Source: JBDTVS01 sp040007095
GTDB taxonomy: Bacteria > Acidobacteriota > Vicinamibacteria > Vicinamibacterales > CAVVIG01
Direction: 5' to 3'
Assembly (NCBI GenBank): GCA_040007095.1
Contig: JBDTVS010000148.1
Location: 1-24,631, forward strand
Length of the DNA: 24,631 nucleotides
Part shown: one piece after another, positions 15,399-24,561 of the stretch
Position numbering within the stretch: position 1 is the stretch's first letter
Layout: each line of letters begins with the position of its first letter
Notes under the pieces: generated by a model
What the model was told of the DNA's origin: nothing
The model's database searches: none
The model's input: the letters and a program-made list of their open reading frames with translations, nothing else
Made by a program: the position numbers and the translations under genes

Positions 15399-17200
15399 TT
15401 CGAACCGAGGCGGCGGCGGGTGTGGCCGGCTTCGAACGGCTGTGCGCGGCGGCTCGGTCCGTCGTCGGGTGGCTGCGACGGCCACTCGCTCTCAGCGGCA
15501 GCCGCGTCACTGATGGCCCGGTGCGATTGCCGACCGTCGTGATCTTCGTCGTCGTCATGTTCGTCGCGACGATGGCGCTGGTGTTATTCGGGTACGTGGC
15601 CACGCGTGAATGGCGGAGCGGCACGAACCTCTTGCTCGAGCGCCGGGCCAACGAAGCGCTCGCGCTCGTGAGGGTGGCGCTCAGCGGAGACATGAAAGGC
15701 GCCTGGATTACCGCCATCGTGCCGTTCAATACGACGATTCTCGATGAGGACCCGCCGTACAGTCTGTTCCAGGTGTCCGCTCGCGCCTTCGCGCGTTTTC
15801 CCTATCCGGAATCCTTCATCCTGTGGAAGGCCACGGCGCAGGGCCGCGGCATCACCTACGCCTTCAATCGCGCCGACCGTCCGCCGCCATGGGACACACG
15901 GCCGTCTTCCGACGATCCGTTCCCTGTGGTGCTCGAGCGTCAGCCCGCCGCGCTGAATGGCCTGGTGGCGGCGGTTGGAGAACAGGCGACCGCGGCGTCG
16001 CCGTTTCTGGTGCTCGAACGCCCGATCGACGGCACGCCTTACCAGGTCGTCGCGCACGCGTTGTTCGCCTCCACGCCGCCGCACGCGCTGCTCGGCTTCA
16101 TGGCCTTCACGGTCAACCTGCCGTGGCTGCACGCGCAGTACTTCGATCCGCTCGTCCAACAGATGGAAAAGATCGGCGGCAGCCCGGGTGGTCTCTCGAT
16201 TGCCGTGTCCGACGATGAGGGACGCGCCGTGACGTCGGCGCCGGTCGAGCCGGATGGCACCAGCGATTTGCATACCCGGTTCAAGCTGCTGTTCATCGAT
16301 CCGGCGCTCGTCAAATCGATCTCCTCGCGCCCGATCGGTGTGCACGAGTGGACCGTTCACGTCCGTTCGCTGCCCGATCAAACGCTCGCCGCCACCCTGC
16401 AGGGGGCGCGTCGGATGTTCTTCCTGATCACGATCGCCGCGACGGTGAGCCTGCTGGCGCTGGTGCTCACGGTCCGGGCCGACCGCGCCAGCGTCGCGCT
16501 CGCCTCGATGAAATCGGATTTTGTCGCTGCGGTCACGCACGAGTTGAAGACTCCGGTGGCGTTCATCCGGCTGGTCGGCGACACCCTGGCGAACGGCCGC
16601 TATACGTCACCGACAACCGTGCAGGAGTACGCCCGCCTGCTGTCGGTGGAGGCGTCGCGCCTCGGTACTTCTATTGACAACCTCCTGACGTACGCGCGCT
16701 ACAGCAGTACCCGGGCCGCCTCGTCCGCCGACCTGGCCGACGTCGAGCCGGCCGATCTGGTGGAAGACGCGCTTCAGGCATTTCGTCCGACTCTGGCGAA
16801 TCTGGAATTCGAGCTGGTCGTCGACCTTCCGCCCAATCTCCCGCAGGTCTGTGTCGAGCGGCCGGCGATGATCCAGGCGCTCGACAACTTGATCGACAAC
16901 GCAATCAAATATTCCACCGGCAATCGATACCTGGCGGTCACCGCCAGCGCGACACCGAAAATGGTGACGCTGACGGTGCGCGATCGCGGATTCGGCATCG
17001 CGCGCGACGATTTGTCACGCGTCTTCGAGCGGTTCTATCGCGGCCGGAACGTCTCGATCAATGGCAGCGGGCTGGGACTGTCGATCGCCAAGCGGATCGT
17101 CGAGAGTCATGGCGGCCGGATCGCCGTGCGCAGCACCGTGGGCGTCGGCACCGAGGTCGATGTGACGTTGCCGGTCAGCGGCCGGCGGCGGACCGCGTGA
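15395..17200 (+). CDS. Sensor histidine kinase with large extracytoplasmic domain
   Basis: Protein of 601 residues. TM1 is at about 45-69 and TM2 at about 341-360, enclosing an extracytoplasmic region of about 270 residues with no family I recognise. The kinase core is complete: H-box THELKTP with phosphoacceptor His382, N-box DNLIDNAIKYS (497-507), D-box DRGFGIA (530-536), F-box FERFYRG and G2-box GSGLGLSIA (from 557). It should autophosphorylate and pass phosphate to the response regulator encoded 31 bp downstream. The ATGA overlap with the TAXI-type gene indicates coupled translation and a functional link. The extracytoplasmic domain is the likely contact site for the binding protein. Confidence 0.93.
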   Translation: MIRTEAAAGVAGFERLCAAARSVVGWLRRPLALSGSRVTDGPVRLPTVVIFVVVMFVATMALVLFGYVATREWRSGTNLLLERRANEALALVRVALSGDMKGAWITAIVPFNTTILDEDPPYSLFQVSARAFARFPYPESFILWKATAQGRGITYAFNRADRPPPWDTRPSSDDPFPVVLERQPAALNGLVAAVGEQATAASPFLVLERPIDGTPYQVVAHALFASTPPHALLGFMAFTVNLPWLHAQYFDPLVQQMEKIGGSPGGLSIAVSDDEGRAVTSAPVEPDGTSDLHTRFKLLFIDPALVKSISSRPIGVHEWTVHVRSLPDQTLAATLQGARRMFFLITIAATVSLLALVLTVRADRASVALASMKSDFVAAVTHELKTPVAFIRLVGDTLANGRYTSPTTVQEYARLLSVEASRLGTSIDNLLTYARYSSTRAASSADLADVEPADLVEDALQAFRPTLANLEFELVVDLPPNLPQVCVERPAMIQALDNLIDNAIKYSTGNRYLAVTASATPKMVTLTVRDRGFGIARDDLSRVFERFYRGRNVSINGSGLGLSIAKRIVESHGGRIAVRSTVGVGTEVDVTLPVSGRRRTA

Positions 17201-17231
17201 GAACGGCGTGGCCGGGCACGAGGTGGGCGGG

Positions 17232-17915
17232 ATGACCAAGAGAATTCTGATCATCGAGGACGACCGGGCGATCGCGCGGTTGCTGCGCGACAACCTGGAG
17301 TACGAAGGCTTTCTGGTCGAAACCTGCGACAACGGGCGCAATGCCCTCGCATCGGTGAAGCGCTTCACGCCGGATCTGCTGCTGCTGGACATCATGCTGC
17401 CGCATGGGGTGGACGGATTCGAAATCTGTCGGGCCCTCAACGAATGTCCGACGCGGATTCCCGTGATCATCCTGTCGGCGCGCGGCCAGAAAGAAGATCG
17501 CATCCGCGGTCTGACACTGGGCGCTGACGACTACGTCACGAAACCGTTCGCGCTCGACGAGCTGCTGGCGCGGGTCCACGCCGTGCTGCGTCGGACGAAG
17601 CCGCGGATCGACCAATTGACGCTGGGAGAGACGGTCATTGATTTCAGGCGGCTTCGGGCCTACTGCGGTGCCAGACCGATCGAGCTCACCGACCGGGAAT
17701 TCGAGATCCTGCGATGCCTTGCGGAACGGGCCGGCAACGTCGTGACGCGAGAGGAGCTGCTGCACCTGGTGTGGGGCTACTCGGACGTGCCGCTGACCCG
17801 CACGGTCGACAATTTCATCTTCCGCCTGCGCCACAAGCTCGAACCCGATCCGCGGCATCCGACCTACATCCGGAAGGCGTATGGCGACGGATACCGCCTG
17901 ATCACCAGCGAATAG
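17232..17915 (+). CDS. OmpR/PhoB-type response regulator
   Basis: Protein of 227 residues. The receiver domain (1-120) has the acidic pair Asp10/Asp11, phosphoacceptor Asp53 in LLLLDIMLP, the switch region LSARGQ and Lys104 in VTKPF. The winged-helix DNA-binding domain (about 130-225) has LTDREFEILRCLAERAGNVVTREELLHLVWG, split here by its turn, and ends YGDGYRL. The ATG at 17232 is preferred over GTG 17208 because the receiver strand TKRILIIEDD follows at once and GGTGGGCGGG lies upstream. It is the cognate regulator of the preceding kinase. Its targets are not evident and may include its own operon. Confidence 0.93.
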   Translation: MTKRILIIEDDRAIARLLRDNLEYEGFLVETCDNGRNALASVKRFTPDLLLLDIMLPHGVDGFEICRALNECPTRIPVIILSARGQKEDRIRGLTLGADDYVTKPFALDELLARVHAVLRRTKPRIDQLTLGETVIDFRRLRAYCGARPIELTDREFEILRCLAERAGNVVTREELLHLVWGYSDVPLTRTVDNFIFRLRHKLEPDPRHPTYIRKAYGDGYRLITSE

Positions 17916-18018
17916 CGCGTCGTGTCCTGTCAGTCGCGAGCGTCCATCACCTGTGCCTGGCGAGCGTTCCACCGCCCGCGACATCGTGGCAACAACGCTC
18001 GTGAAGAATGGGCCGGCG

Positions 18019-20127
18019 CTATTTCAAGTCCTTGCGGAACGTCAGGCGCGCTGGTTCGGTGGGAATGGCCTTGAACGCGATTCCGCCGATCGCGTGGCGC
18101 CGCTCCGTCGCCAGACGCTGGATCTGGCGTTGATTGAGCGCGATCTTGCGACTCAAGGTGTTCACGCCCTGTGCGATTTCGATGATGGAGTAGAAGTTGC
18201 CAAACATCAGCGACGTCACGTCCATCCCGATCGTCGCGATGTTGTAGACCATTTTCAGCTTCTCGCCGGCCGTCGTGGACTCCTTGCCGAGCTTGACCTT
18301 TTCGACCCCGCCGTACGTTTCCGCGATGTTGAGGTAATTGTTCATGTAGCGCCGAGATCCGGGACCCTTTGGCGGCACGGTGATCACCAGACTCAGCGGC
18401 TCGATGAGCATCTTGCGATGTTTGATGTTCCGATCGTCCACTTCGAGATAGAGCAGGCCGTTTTGCGTTTCCAGATGCTTGATCGCGCTGGCCGCGACGG
18501 TGAACCCTTGAAACCCCGGCGTGCGCAGCCCCGTCGCCGAACCCAGCCGGCCGAGCCGATCCTCGCCGGCGAGCGAGGCGGGCAGCTGCGCGGTCTGTTT
18601 CTTGGGGTTGACGGTTGAGATTTCAGCAAATCGCAGCATGCCCTTCTCGAATTCAAACTTTCCGTACGTCCGCGGGGTCTTCTCGCGATTCTCGGGGTCC
18701 ACGCCCTTGTAGAAGACGGCTGCGTAGAAGGACACGGGTAGCGTCAGCGAGCGCTGGGCGTCGAAGCTGGCCCGCACACAACGGAAGTCGTTCATCTGCG
18801 CGCAGGTGAACGCCTGCAGCATGTTTCCCTCGGCGGCAAGGGGCTGCAGCAGCGCGGCCGAGCGGATTTTTTCGTTGGCCAGCTGCAACCGCGACGCCGC
18901 GTAGATCCGGCCGACCCGTTCCCCCTCGAGAAGGCTGCGTCCGATCAGATCCTGGAGCAGCAGCCGGGCTGCGCCGACCAGCTCGTTGTATTCCGCCGCC
19001 TCGGCGTCCAGTCCGTCCACGATGAGCTGCGTCTGTCCGCGACTCTCGTCGTTCGGGTCGGCCAGGATGACCTGCTGCCAGATCGTTCGTGCGCGGCCGA
19101 CCTGCCCCTGAGCCTCCAGGAGACTCGCCACCCGGCGCTGGCTTTCGGAAAACTCCGGGATAGCCTCGGCGGCCTTCAGATAGTCCGCGATTGCCAGATC
19201 GTAGCCGCGCGACTCGACGTGTTTTCCGGCGCTCGCGTAGAGGGTCCGGACCAGCGTACCGCTCGGATCGGGCAGCGCCGACAGGCTCTTCAAGACAACC
19301 AGCCGCTCCACGACCTCTTCGCTGTCCGCGGCCGTCGGCGCGGCCTGGCTGTATTCGGTCAGCAGACGGATCGCGTCGCTGAGGCGCCCCTCCGACTCGG
19401 CGCAATTGGCAAGATTGAACAGCATGGCCGGGTTCTTGAGCAGTCCGGCCTGCAGCTGCCGCATCTGCGCGCAGAGACCTGCCGCCGGCGGGGACGGCGC
19501 GTCGGCCTCGTCATCGTCGGCGTGCGGGTCGTTGTCGCGTTTCTGCAGCATCGCATCGTTGAGTCGCGCGACCTGCTGCCGGTCGCCTGGCGCCACGACG
19601 CTCAGCCGGTCGCCGGTGGTCAGGGCCGTGTGCAGTTCGGCCAACTGGCGCCGCGGCTCTCTGTCCTGCAGCGCACCGACACATTGATCGAGCAGCGTGA
19701 GGGCATCATCGTGGTTGCCCTGTTGGTATCTCGTCAGCGCCAGGTTGCAGCCAATCGCGAGGTTGCCTGGGTGCAGTGCAGCCGCAGTCTCGAGGAGTTG
19801 CGCCGCTTTCGCGAAATTCTCCGCGACGTATGCTTTCTCCGCATCGGCCATCAGCGTCTTGACCTGCTTGTCCGCGGCCTCCGCGATCCGCTCCAGTCCC
19901 TTTTCGGCATCCTCGTTGAACAACACCTGTTCCGAGGCCAGATACTGCTGTCTGGCCTCGAGCAGCCGCCCCTGCTTCTCGGCGTTGCGGCCGAGAGTGG
20001 TCAGCCGTTTCGCCTCCGATTCCTTCGCCTTTCGTTGCTGCTTGTCCGCGGCAAAGGTGGAGGGTTGGGCGGCAATCAGCAGGCCGAGCAGAGTCGTGAC
20101 CCACAGCAATCGGAACCGGTTGCACAT
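18019..20127 (-). CDS. Secreted TPR protein of unknown function
   Basis: Protein of 702 residues with a signal peptide ending near STFAADKQ (about 27). Residues about 30-110 are charged and helical (KQQRKAKESEAKRLTTLGRN). TPR-like helix pairs follow, for example AKAAQLLETAAALHPGNLAI, LFNLANCAESEGRLSDAIRL and YDLAIADYLKAAEAIPEFSE. An acidic loop (about 207-220, DNDPHADDDEADA) interrupts them. From about 470 the protein is beta-rich (YGKFEFEKGMLRFAEIS), with a hydrophobic stretch IATIGMDVTSLMFGNFYS near the C-terminus. It probably acts as a periplasmic scaffold. The stub of an NHL-repeat gene lies 56 bp upstream on the same strand, so the TPR gene may once have been the second gene of that transcript. 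Confidence 0.8.
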   Translation of the reverse strand: MCNRFRLLWVTTLLGLLIAAQPSTFAADKQQRKAKESEAKRLTTLGRNAEKQGRLLEARQQYLASEQVLFNEDAEKGLERIAEAADKQVKTLMADAEKAYVAENFAKAAQLLETAAALHPGNLAIGCNLALTRYQQGNHDDALTLLDQCVGALQDREPRRQLAELHTALTTGDRLSVVAPGDRQQVARLNDAMLQKRDNDPHADDDEADAPSPPAAGLCAQMRQLQAGLLKNPAMLFNLANCAESEGRLSDAIRLLTEYSQAAPTAADSEEVVERLVVLKSLSALPDPSGTLVRTLYASAGKHVESRGYDLAIADYLKAAEAIPEFSESQRRVASLLEAQGQVGRARTIWQQVILADPNDESRGQTQLIVDGLDAEAAEYNELVGAARLLLQDLIGRSLLEGERVGRIYAASRLQLANEKIRSAALLQPLAAEGNMLQAFTCAQMNDFRCVRASFDAQRSLTLPVSFYAAVFYKGVDPENREKTPRTYGKFEFEKGMLRFAEISTVNPKKQTAQLPASLAGEDRLGRLGSATGLRTPGFQGFTVAASAIKHLETQNGLLYLEVDDRNIKHRKMLIEPLSLVITVPPKGPGSRRYMNNYLNIAETYGGVEKVKLGKESTTAGEKLKMVYNIATIGMDVTSLMFGNFYSIIEIAQGVNTLSRKIALNQRQIQRLATERRHAIGGIAFKAIPTEPARLTFRKDLK

Positions 20128-20183
20128 GCGCCGTATCGTGGACCCTTCTCGCCGACATTACGAGGCAAATCGGCGCGAGGTCC

Positions 20184-20435
20184 TCACGGGGCCTTCCACG
20201 TGTCCCAGGTCCGCAGCAGCTGCCCGGCGATCTTTTCCGGATCGGCGCCCGGAATCGGCTCGAACTTCTGGATCCGCCCGTTGAAGCAGTCGGCCACGTA
20301 CAGGTTCCCGAGCTGATCCGTGGTCATACCATGTGAGCAACCGAGCCGGCCCGGTTGCGGACCGGGCGCACCCCAGCTGTACAAGTTCTTCAAGTTCGCG
20401 AAACCAGATTCGCCAGCGCATCGTGGATCAGTCAC
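20184..20435 (-). pseudogene. C-terminal stub of an NHL-repeat beta-propeller protein
   Basis: An 83-codon frame whose last 70 residues match the end of NHL/six-bladed propeller proteins: LKNLYSWGAPGPQPGRLG, then CSHGMTTDQLGNLYVADCFN and GRIQKFEPIPGADP. These are the last one or two blades; a complete protein would have several hundred more residues. The first 12 residues (MTDPRCAGESGF) look like chance read-through of the junction. Upstream DNA instead contains the leader and start of the plus-strand hydrolase gene. This is a truncated gene left by a deletion or rearrangement. Expression as a short protein is unlikely. Confidence 0.65.
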
Positions 20436-20493
20436 GCTTGGGCGTCAAAGGGATTTGTGCGCTGCGAAAGCCCGCAAGACCAGCTCCGACCGC

Positions 20494-20520
20494 TATACTC
20501 AACCACGCAGGAGGGGAGGG
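20494..20520 (+). promoter_or_regulatory. -10 box and ribosome site of the hydrolase gene
   Basis: TATACT (20494-20499) is a good -10 box. GGAGGGGAGGG (20510-20520) is a strong Shine-Dalgarno site 8 bases before ATG 20529, which settles that start. No convincing -35 box is seen, and the frame open upstream to 20355 overlaps the NHL stub. Confidence 0.5.
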
Positions 20521-20528
20521 CACTTCAC

Positions 20529-22544
20529 ATGATTGGCAGGACACTTATCGCCGCCAGCGCCACCGCCGTGGTCTGTTCCGCCGGCATCGCGCACGCGCGC
20601 GTCACGCGAATCGAAATCCTGAAGGTGGAATCAGTGGCTCCCGGTGGCCGGGCAGGCGCCACCGCGCCGTACGAAAGAATCGCCGGCAGGGCGCACGGTG
20701 AGCTCGATCCGAACGATCCGAAGAACGCCCTCATTACCGACATCAAGCTGGCGCCGCGCAATGCACGCGGGAGAGTCGAGTACATCGCGACGTTCTCGCT
20801 GATGAAGCCGATCGACATGGCGCACTCGAGTGGAGTGCTGATGTACACGGTGGTCAATCGTGGCAACGGCGCGGCAGCGGCCAGCCCGGAGGGGCACGTC
20901 TCTCTCGTCAGTGGCTGGCAGGGTGATGTGCTTGCCACCGCCAACAATCAGACGATCCAGGTGCCCGTCGCGAGGAATCCGGACGGCACGAGCGTGACCG
21001 GGCCGCTGGTGCTGCGTTTCACGGGGTTGACCGGCACGACCACGACGTTGTTGATCCCCCGCAATCAGCCGTCTCCTTACCCGCCGGTGACGCTCGATAC
21101 GTCCAAGGCTTCGCTGGTCTCGGCCGTGTCCGAGAGCGCGACCGGCGTCAAGAGCGGGACCGTGGCGATTCCTCCGAGCGACTGGGCGTTTGCCGACTGC
21201 GCGACGACAGCGTTCCCGGGCAAGCCCGATGCGACCCGGATCTGCGTGAAGAACGGATTCAATCCGGCGCTGCTCTACGAGCTGCAATACACCGCCAGGG
21301 ATCCGCTGGTACTGGGGATCGGGACCGCGGCCACTCGAGACATCAACTCGTTCTTCCGTTATGAGAAGCAGGACGATGCCGGCACGGCGAATCCGGTGGC
21401 CGGTCGGATTCGCTGGGGGATTTCCGAAGGAAGCTCGCAGTCGGGCACATTCCTGCGCCTGTTCATTCAGCTCGGATTCAACCAGGACGAGCAGGGGCGC
21501 ATCGTCTGGGAGGGGAGTAACCCGCATATCGCGTCGCGCGTCATCGATCTGAACCGGCGCTTCGCCATGCCGGGCGGCACCGTGTCGCTCTACGAGCTCG
21601 GCGTGGAGGCGCCCGTGTGGTGGGAAGACTGGACGGACACGCCGCGCGGACGCGGCAAGGCCGGCCTGCTCGACCGCTGCCGCGTATCGAACACGTGCCC
21701 GAAGATCATGGAAACGTTCGGCAGCGCCGAGATCTGGGGGTTGCGCGCGTCGCCGATGCTGATAGGCACCGACGCCAAAGCTGACATTCCTTTCCCGGAC
21801 AATGTGCGTCGCTATTACTTCCCCGGCGTGACGCACGGCGGCGGGGCGGGAGGCTTCAATACGACGACGGGTCCGGTGGCGGGCGGCTGCGACTTACCGG
21901 TCAATCCGGCGCCCGTCGCCCCGATGCGATCGGCGCTATTGATCGCGCTGACGGACTGGGTCACCAAGGGCACGCCGATGCCGGCGAGCAGGTATCCGGC
22001 GATCGCCGACGGCACCCTGGTGCCAAACACCAGCGCGGCGATGGGCTACCCGACCATTCCGGGCACACCTTCGCCCGAGCATCTTGTCTATCCTTTGCTC
22101 GATTACAACCTGGGATCACATTTTGATTACAAAGATCAGTCCGGCTTCCTGACACAGCTGCCGACCGTGAAACAGTCGCTTCCGCAGCTGGTGGTCAAGG
22201 TCGATGCCGACGGCAACGAGATCGCGGGCGTGAAATCGCCGCTGCAGATGGCGCCGCTCGGCACCTACACGGGATGGAACGTGATGTCGTCGGGTCCTTT
22301 CAAGGGACAGATGTGCCTGTTCGCGTCGCCCGTTGGTGGGTTCATCCCGTTCGCGAAGACGAAAGACGAACGTGTGGCGAGCCGCGACCCCAGACTCTCG
22401 CTCGAAGAGCGCTATCAGACGCACGATGGGTACGTGCAGGCCCTCGGTGCGGCCGCGCGCTCGCTGGTGAAAAGCGGCTACCTGCGTCAGGGGGATGCCG
22501 ACGCCATGATCAAACAAGCCGAAGAGAGCGGCGTGCTCCGTTAA
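20529..22544 (+). CDS. Secreted alpha/beta hydrolase domain protein
   Basis: Protein of 671 residues with a signal peptide (TLIAASATAVVCSAGIAHA, cut near 24). It matches a large family annotated as alpha/beta hydrolase domain-containing proteins in soil bacteria. The N-terminal beta-rich half begins RIEILKVESVAPGGRAG and contains MYTVVNRGNG. The catalytic part follows, with the nucleophile-elbow-like EGSSQSGTFLR, in which Ser303 is the likely nucleophile. The segment YFPGVTHGGGAGG contains a candidate catalytic histidine. Predicted periplasmic esterase- or lactonase-like enzyme; the substrate is unknown. It is convergent with the cupin gene, and their stop codons lie within one palindrome. 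Confidence 0.85.
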   Translation: MIGRTLIAASATAVVCSAGIAHARVTRIEILKVESVAPGGRAGATAPYERIAGRAHGELDPNDPKNALITDIKLAPRNARGRVEYIATFSLMKPIDMAHSSGVLMYTVVNRGNGAAAASPEGHVSLVSGWQGDVLATANNQTIQVPVARNPDGTSVTGPLVLRFTGLTGTTTTLLIPRNQPSPYPPVTLDTSKASLVSAVSESATGVKSGTVAIPPSDWAFADCATTAFPGKPDATRICVKNGFNPALLYELQYTARDPLVLGIGTAATRDINSFFRYEKQDDAGTANPVAGRIRWGISEGSSQSGTFLRLFIQLGFNQDEQGRIVWEGSNPHIASRVIDLNRRFAMPGGTVSLYELGVEAPVWWEDWTDTPRGRGKAGLLDRCRVSNTCPKIMETFGSAEIWGLRASPMLIGTDAKADIPFPDNVRRYYFPGVTHGGGAGGFNTTTGPVAGGCDLPVNPAPVAPMRSALLIALTDWVTKGTPMPASRYPAIADGTLVPNTSAAMGYPTIPGTPSPEHLVYPLLDYNLGSHFDYKDQSGFLTQLPTVKQSLPQLVVKVDADGNEIAGVKSPLQMAPLGTYTGWNVMSSGPFKGQMCLFASPVGGFIPFAKTKDERVASRDPRLSLEERYQTHDGYVQALGAAARSLVKSGYLRQGDADAMIKQAEESGVLR

Positions 22545-22556
22545 GGCCGCTTAACG
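22539..22556. terminator. Palindrome holding both convergent stop codons
   Basis: CGTTAAG-GCCG-CTTAACG has perfect 7-base arms and contains the TAA stop of the hydrolase gene on the plus strand and the TAA stop of the cupin gene on the minus strand. No T-run follows, so intrinsic termination is doubtful. A compact bidirectional hairpin remains possible. Confidence 0.35.
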
Positions 22557-23093
22557 TGGCGGAGCCGGCGCCTTTGGTTTTCCGTTCTCGTCCACCTGGA
22601 CTGTCTTGACCGGTCCCATGCCGACCAGCACCAGGACGGCGGGTTCCTTTTCGCCGAGGCGCGCGCCGTCCCAATGCACGGTGTTGGCCTTGTCGATGGC
22701 GACGGTGCCAGCACGCACGGGATAGGTGGTCTTCTCGTCGTAGACGTTGCTGGTCGAGACCCACCAGGTCCCCGAGATCACATAGGCGTAACGCTCCTGG
22801 TCGTGAAAATGCGGCTGGGAAAAATTGCCCGGATACCATTTGATGGCGACGCCATAGAGACCAGGCTTACTCGGATCGCCGAACAGCGTCGCCTGCTGGT
22901 TCCTGCCTTCCTGGCCGTTCCACTTGATGTCCTGCGGAAGGACAACGGGAATATGGGTTGGGTCGGGCAGTGGGCCTACCGGGTCGTTGATGGTGGCCTT
23001 GGCGCCCTGTGCATGGGCGACTCCGGCAACAACGGCGGCGCCGATACCCGCGCCGATGACGGCGCTCAAGACAGCCACTCTCGTAAAGCGCAT
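22551..23093 (-). CDS. Secreted single-domain cupin
   Basis: Protein of 180 residues with a signal peptide ending near GVAHAQG (about 29). One cupin domain carries metal-ligand candidates His95 and His97 (SQPHFHDQERYAYVISG), Glu100 and His140 (NTVHWDGA). Glu100 follows the second His after two residues rather than the usual three or four, so the site may be slightly atypical. AGGAG lies 8 bases before the ATG. A secreted protein of unknown function is encoded 39 bp upstream, and the two probably form an operon. Secreted cupins may be dioxygenases, isomerases or binding proteins; none can be chosen here. Confidence 0.87.
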   Translation of the reverse strand: MRFTRVAVLSAVIGAGIGAAVVAGVAHAQGAKATINDPVGPLPDPTHIPVVLPQDIKWNGQEGRNQQATLFGDPSKPGLYGVAIKWYPGNFSQPHFHDQERYAYVISGTWWVSTSNVYDEKTTYPVRAGTVAIDKANTVHWDGARLGEKEPAVLVLVGMGPVKTVQVDENGKPKAPAPPR

Positions 23094-23132
23094 AACTTTG
23101 TCTCCTGACTGCGAATGCTAGCAGCAATCGCC

Positions 23133-23891
23133 TCAACGCTTGCGTGGGGTCGCGTACACCTCGATCCATGCGACGTTGGAGCATCCGGCAAAACCGTGTC
23201 CGCCGCCGGGCATGAGATCGACGAAACCGATTTCGTCCACGCGGCTCAGGTCCGGGCTTCCGACTTCTCGCGTCGTGACGACCTTCACCGGATCGAGCTG
23301 GAACCAGCGCTGATCGTCGAACGTCACCTCGGAGACCACGAAATCGCCAGAAAAGGCATTTGATCCCGTCATCGGCCGCTGTGGACTCGAGAGAGTCTGG
23401 CTGCCGGCCAGCAGCGTGCCGTCCGCGAGCTTCACCACCGGATGCAGCACGTGCAGATCCTCCGTGCGCGTCCTCCAGCGCATCCTCGTCAGTCCCGTCA
23501 GATCGAGGTAGGCGTTCTTGTTCCGGAGCGTCAGTGCCACGGGCGAGGTCGTGAAGCCGGTCCACACGTCGGGGATGCCGTTGTGCTCGGTCACCTGTAT
23601 GTTGCGGGCGTCCGTGCCGTAGAGGCGCAGTTCCAGGTCCGGGTTGGTCAGCGCCTGTGGCGTGATGCGGCGATTCTCGTCGGTGAGCGGCCCCGTGTGG
23701 GGTGGCTGCTGCCAGACCTCGCGGAACAGCAGCGGCGGCGTCACCGCTTCATGCTCCAGAAAACCGGGGGTTTGCGCGTTTGACTGCGCGAGAGCGCTAT
23801 GCCCGCCGCACGCGAGCAGGGCGATCGAGCCCGCGATGGTCCACGCACGGGCGTTGAAGCATTGGCGGGTGCTGAAGAACATCGAGATCAT
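23133..23891 (-). CDS. Secreted beta-rich protein of unknown function
   Basis: Protein of 252 residues from ATG 23891, chosen because GGGAGGAGGGACC lies directly upstream; the frame is open to 23978 from a TTG. The signal peptide ends near HSALAQSN. The mature part is mostly alternating strands, for example LELRLYGTDARNIQV, VWTGFTTSPVALTLRN, DLTGLTRMRWRTR and FSGDFVVSEVTFDDQRW, ending VAWIEVYATP. This resembles galactose-binding or laminarin-like beta-sandwiches that bind sugars, but I cannot name a family. It is the first gene of a probable two-gene operon with the cupin. Confidence 0.75.
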   Translation of the reverse strand: MISMFFSTRQCFNARAWTIAGSIALLACGGHSALAQSNAQTPGFLEHEAVTPPLLFREVWQQPPHTGPLTDENRRITPQALTNPDLELRLYGTDARNIQVTEHNGIPDVWTGFTTSPVALTLRNKNAYLDLTGLTRMRWRTRTEDLHVLHPVVKLADGTLLAGSQTLSSPQRPMTGSNAFSGDFVVSEVTFDDQRWFQLDPVKVVTTREVGSPDLSRVDEIGFVDLMPGGGHGFAGCSNVAWIEVYATPRKR

Positions 23892-24135
23892 GGTCCCTCC
23901 TCCCATTCGCACGCAGGCTAGCACGGTTTCGCGACCCGGCGCTGCGGCGCGGACGGCTCGCCCAACAAAAAAAGCCAAATCGCGCGCCCGGATGGGGCCG
24001 CGATCGGTTCATCATCGGGCCTGACGTGCTCAAGCTGAGGGAGAGACTGTCGATTGAATGAGATGAGCCATCTCGCGTGAAGATCGACCCTTCTAATCGT
24101 TTACATGACATGCCCCTGAAGGCGGCATCAACGGC

Positions 24136-24561
24136 ATGTTGATTGAAACGACACTCGGCGGTTCGTTGGTTATCACAGGATTGACCATCGCAGCGTGGGT
24201 GCAGGTGCGGCGACGCCTCGCCGCGAGCGTCAAAGGGCGGGAATTGCACCCGACATCCTTGCGCGTGCTCGAGCACGAATTGCGCGTCGCCGAGATGATG
24301 GCGCGCGTCGCACCGATCAGAGAGGTGCTGGCCGCGCCCACGCACTCAATCGAGGAGTTGGCTCCCGAATGCGCCTGCGCCATTCTCCGGATGACGGGCG
24401 AGGCCGCGCGCTCGGCGAGTTCGATCGGTTCCTCGCTCTCTGGGAGAGGCTCCTTGTTGAAGGCCGTGGAAGCGGCGGAGTACGACCTCGTGCTCATGGA
24501 GTGCCAAATGCCCGAGCTCGACGAGTATCTCGCGACGCGCGCGATCAGGAATCTGGACTAG
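24136..24561 (+). pseudogene. Membrane-anchored ORF ending in a broken receiver domain
   Basis: ORF of 141 codons. Residues about 5-24 are a hydrophobic anchor, followed by helical, Arg-rich sequence. From about residue 108, LLKAVEAAEYDLVLMECQM and PELDEYLATRAIRNL match the middle of a response-regulator receiver domain as found in hybrid kinases. The phosphoacceptor Asp is Glu122 (LMECQMP), and the usual MDGY is LDEY. The first strands and the conserved Thr and Lys are missing. The coding sequence stops in the dispersed repeat at 24558. This is probably a remnant of a hybrid sensor kinase joined to unrelated sequence. A real small protein with a phosphomimetic Glu is less likely. Confidence 0.5.

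Noticed and set aside
17961..18001. Inverted repeat CGAGCGTT/AACGCTCG after the response regulator gene
   Set aside because: Eight-base arms with a 25-base loop and no T-run are weak evidence for a terminator in GC-rich DNA.
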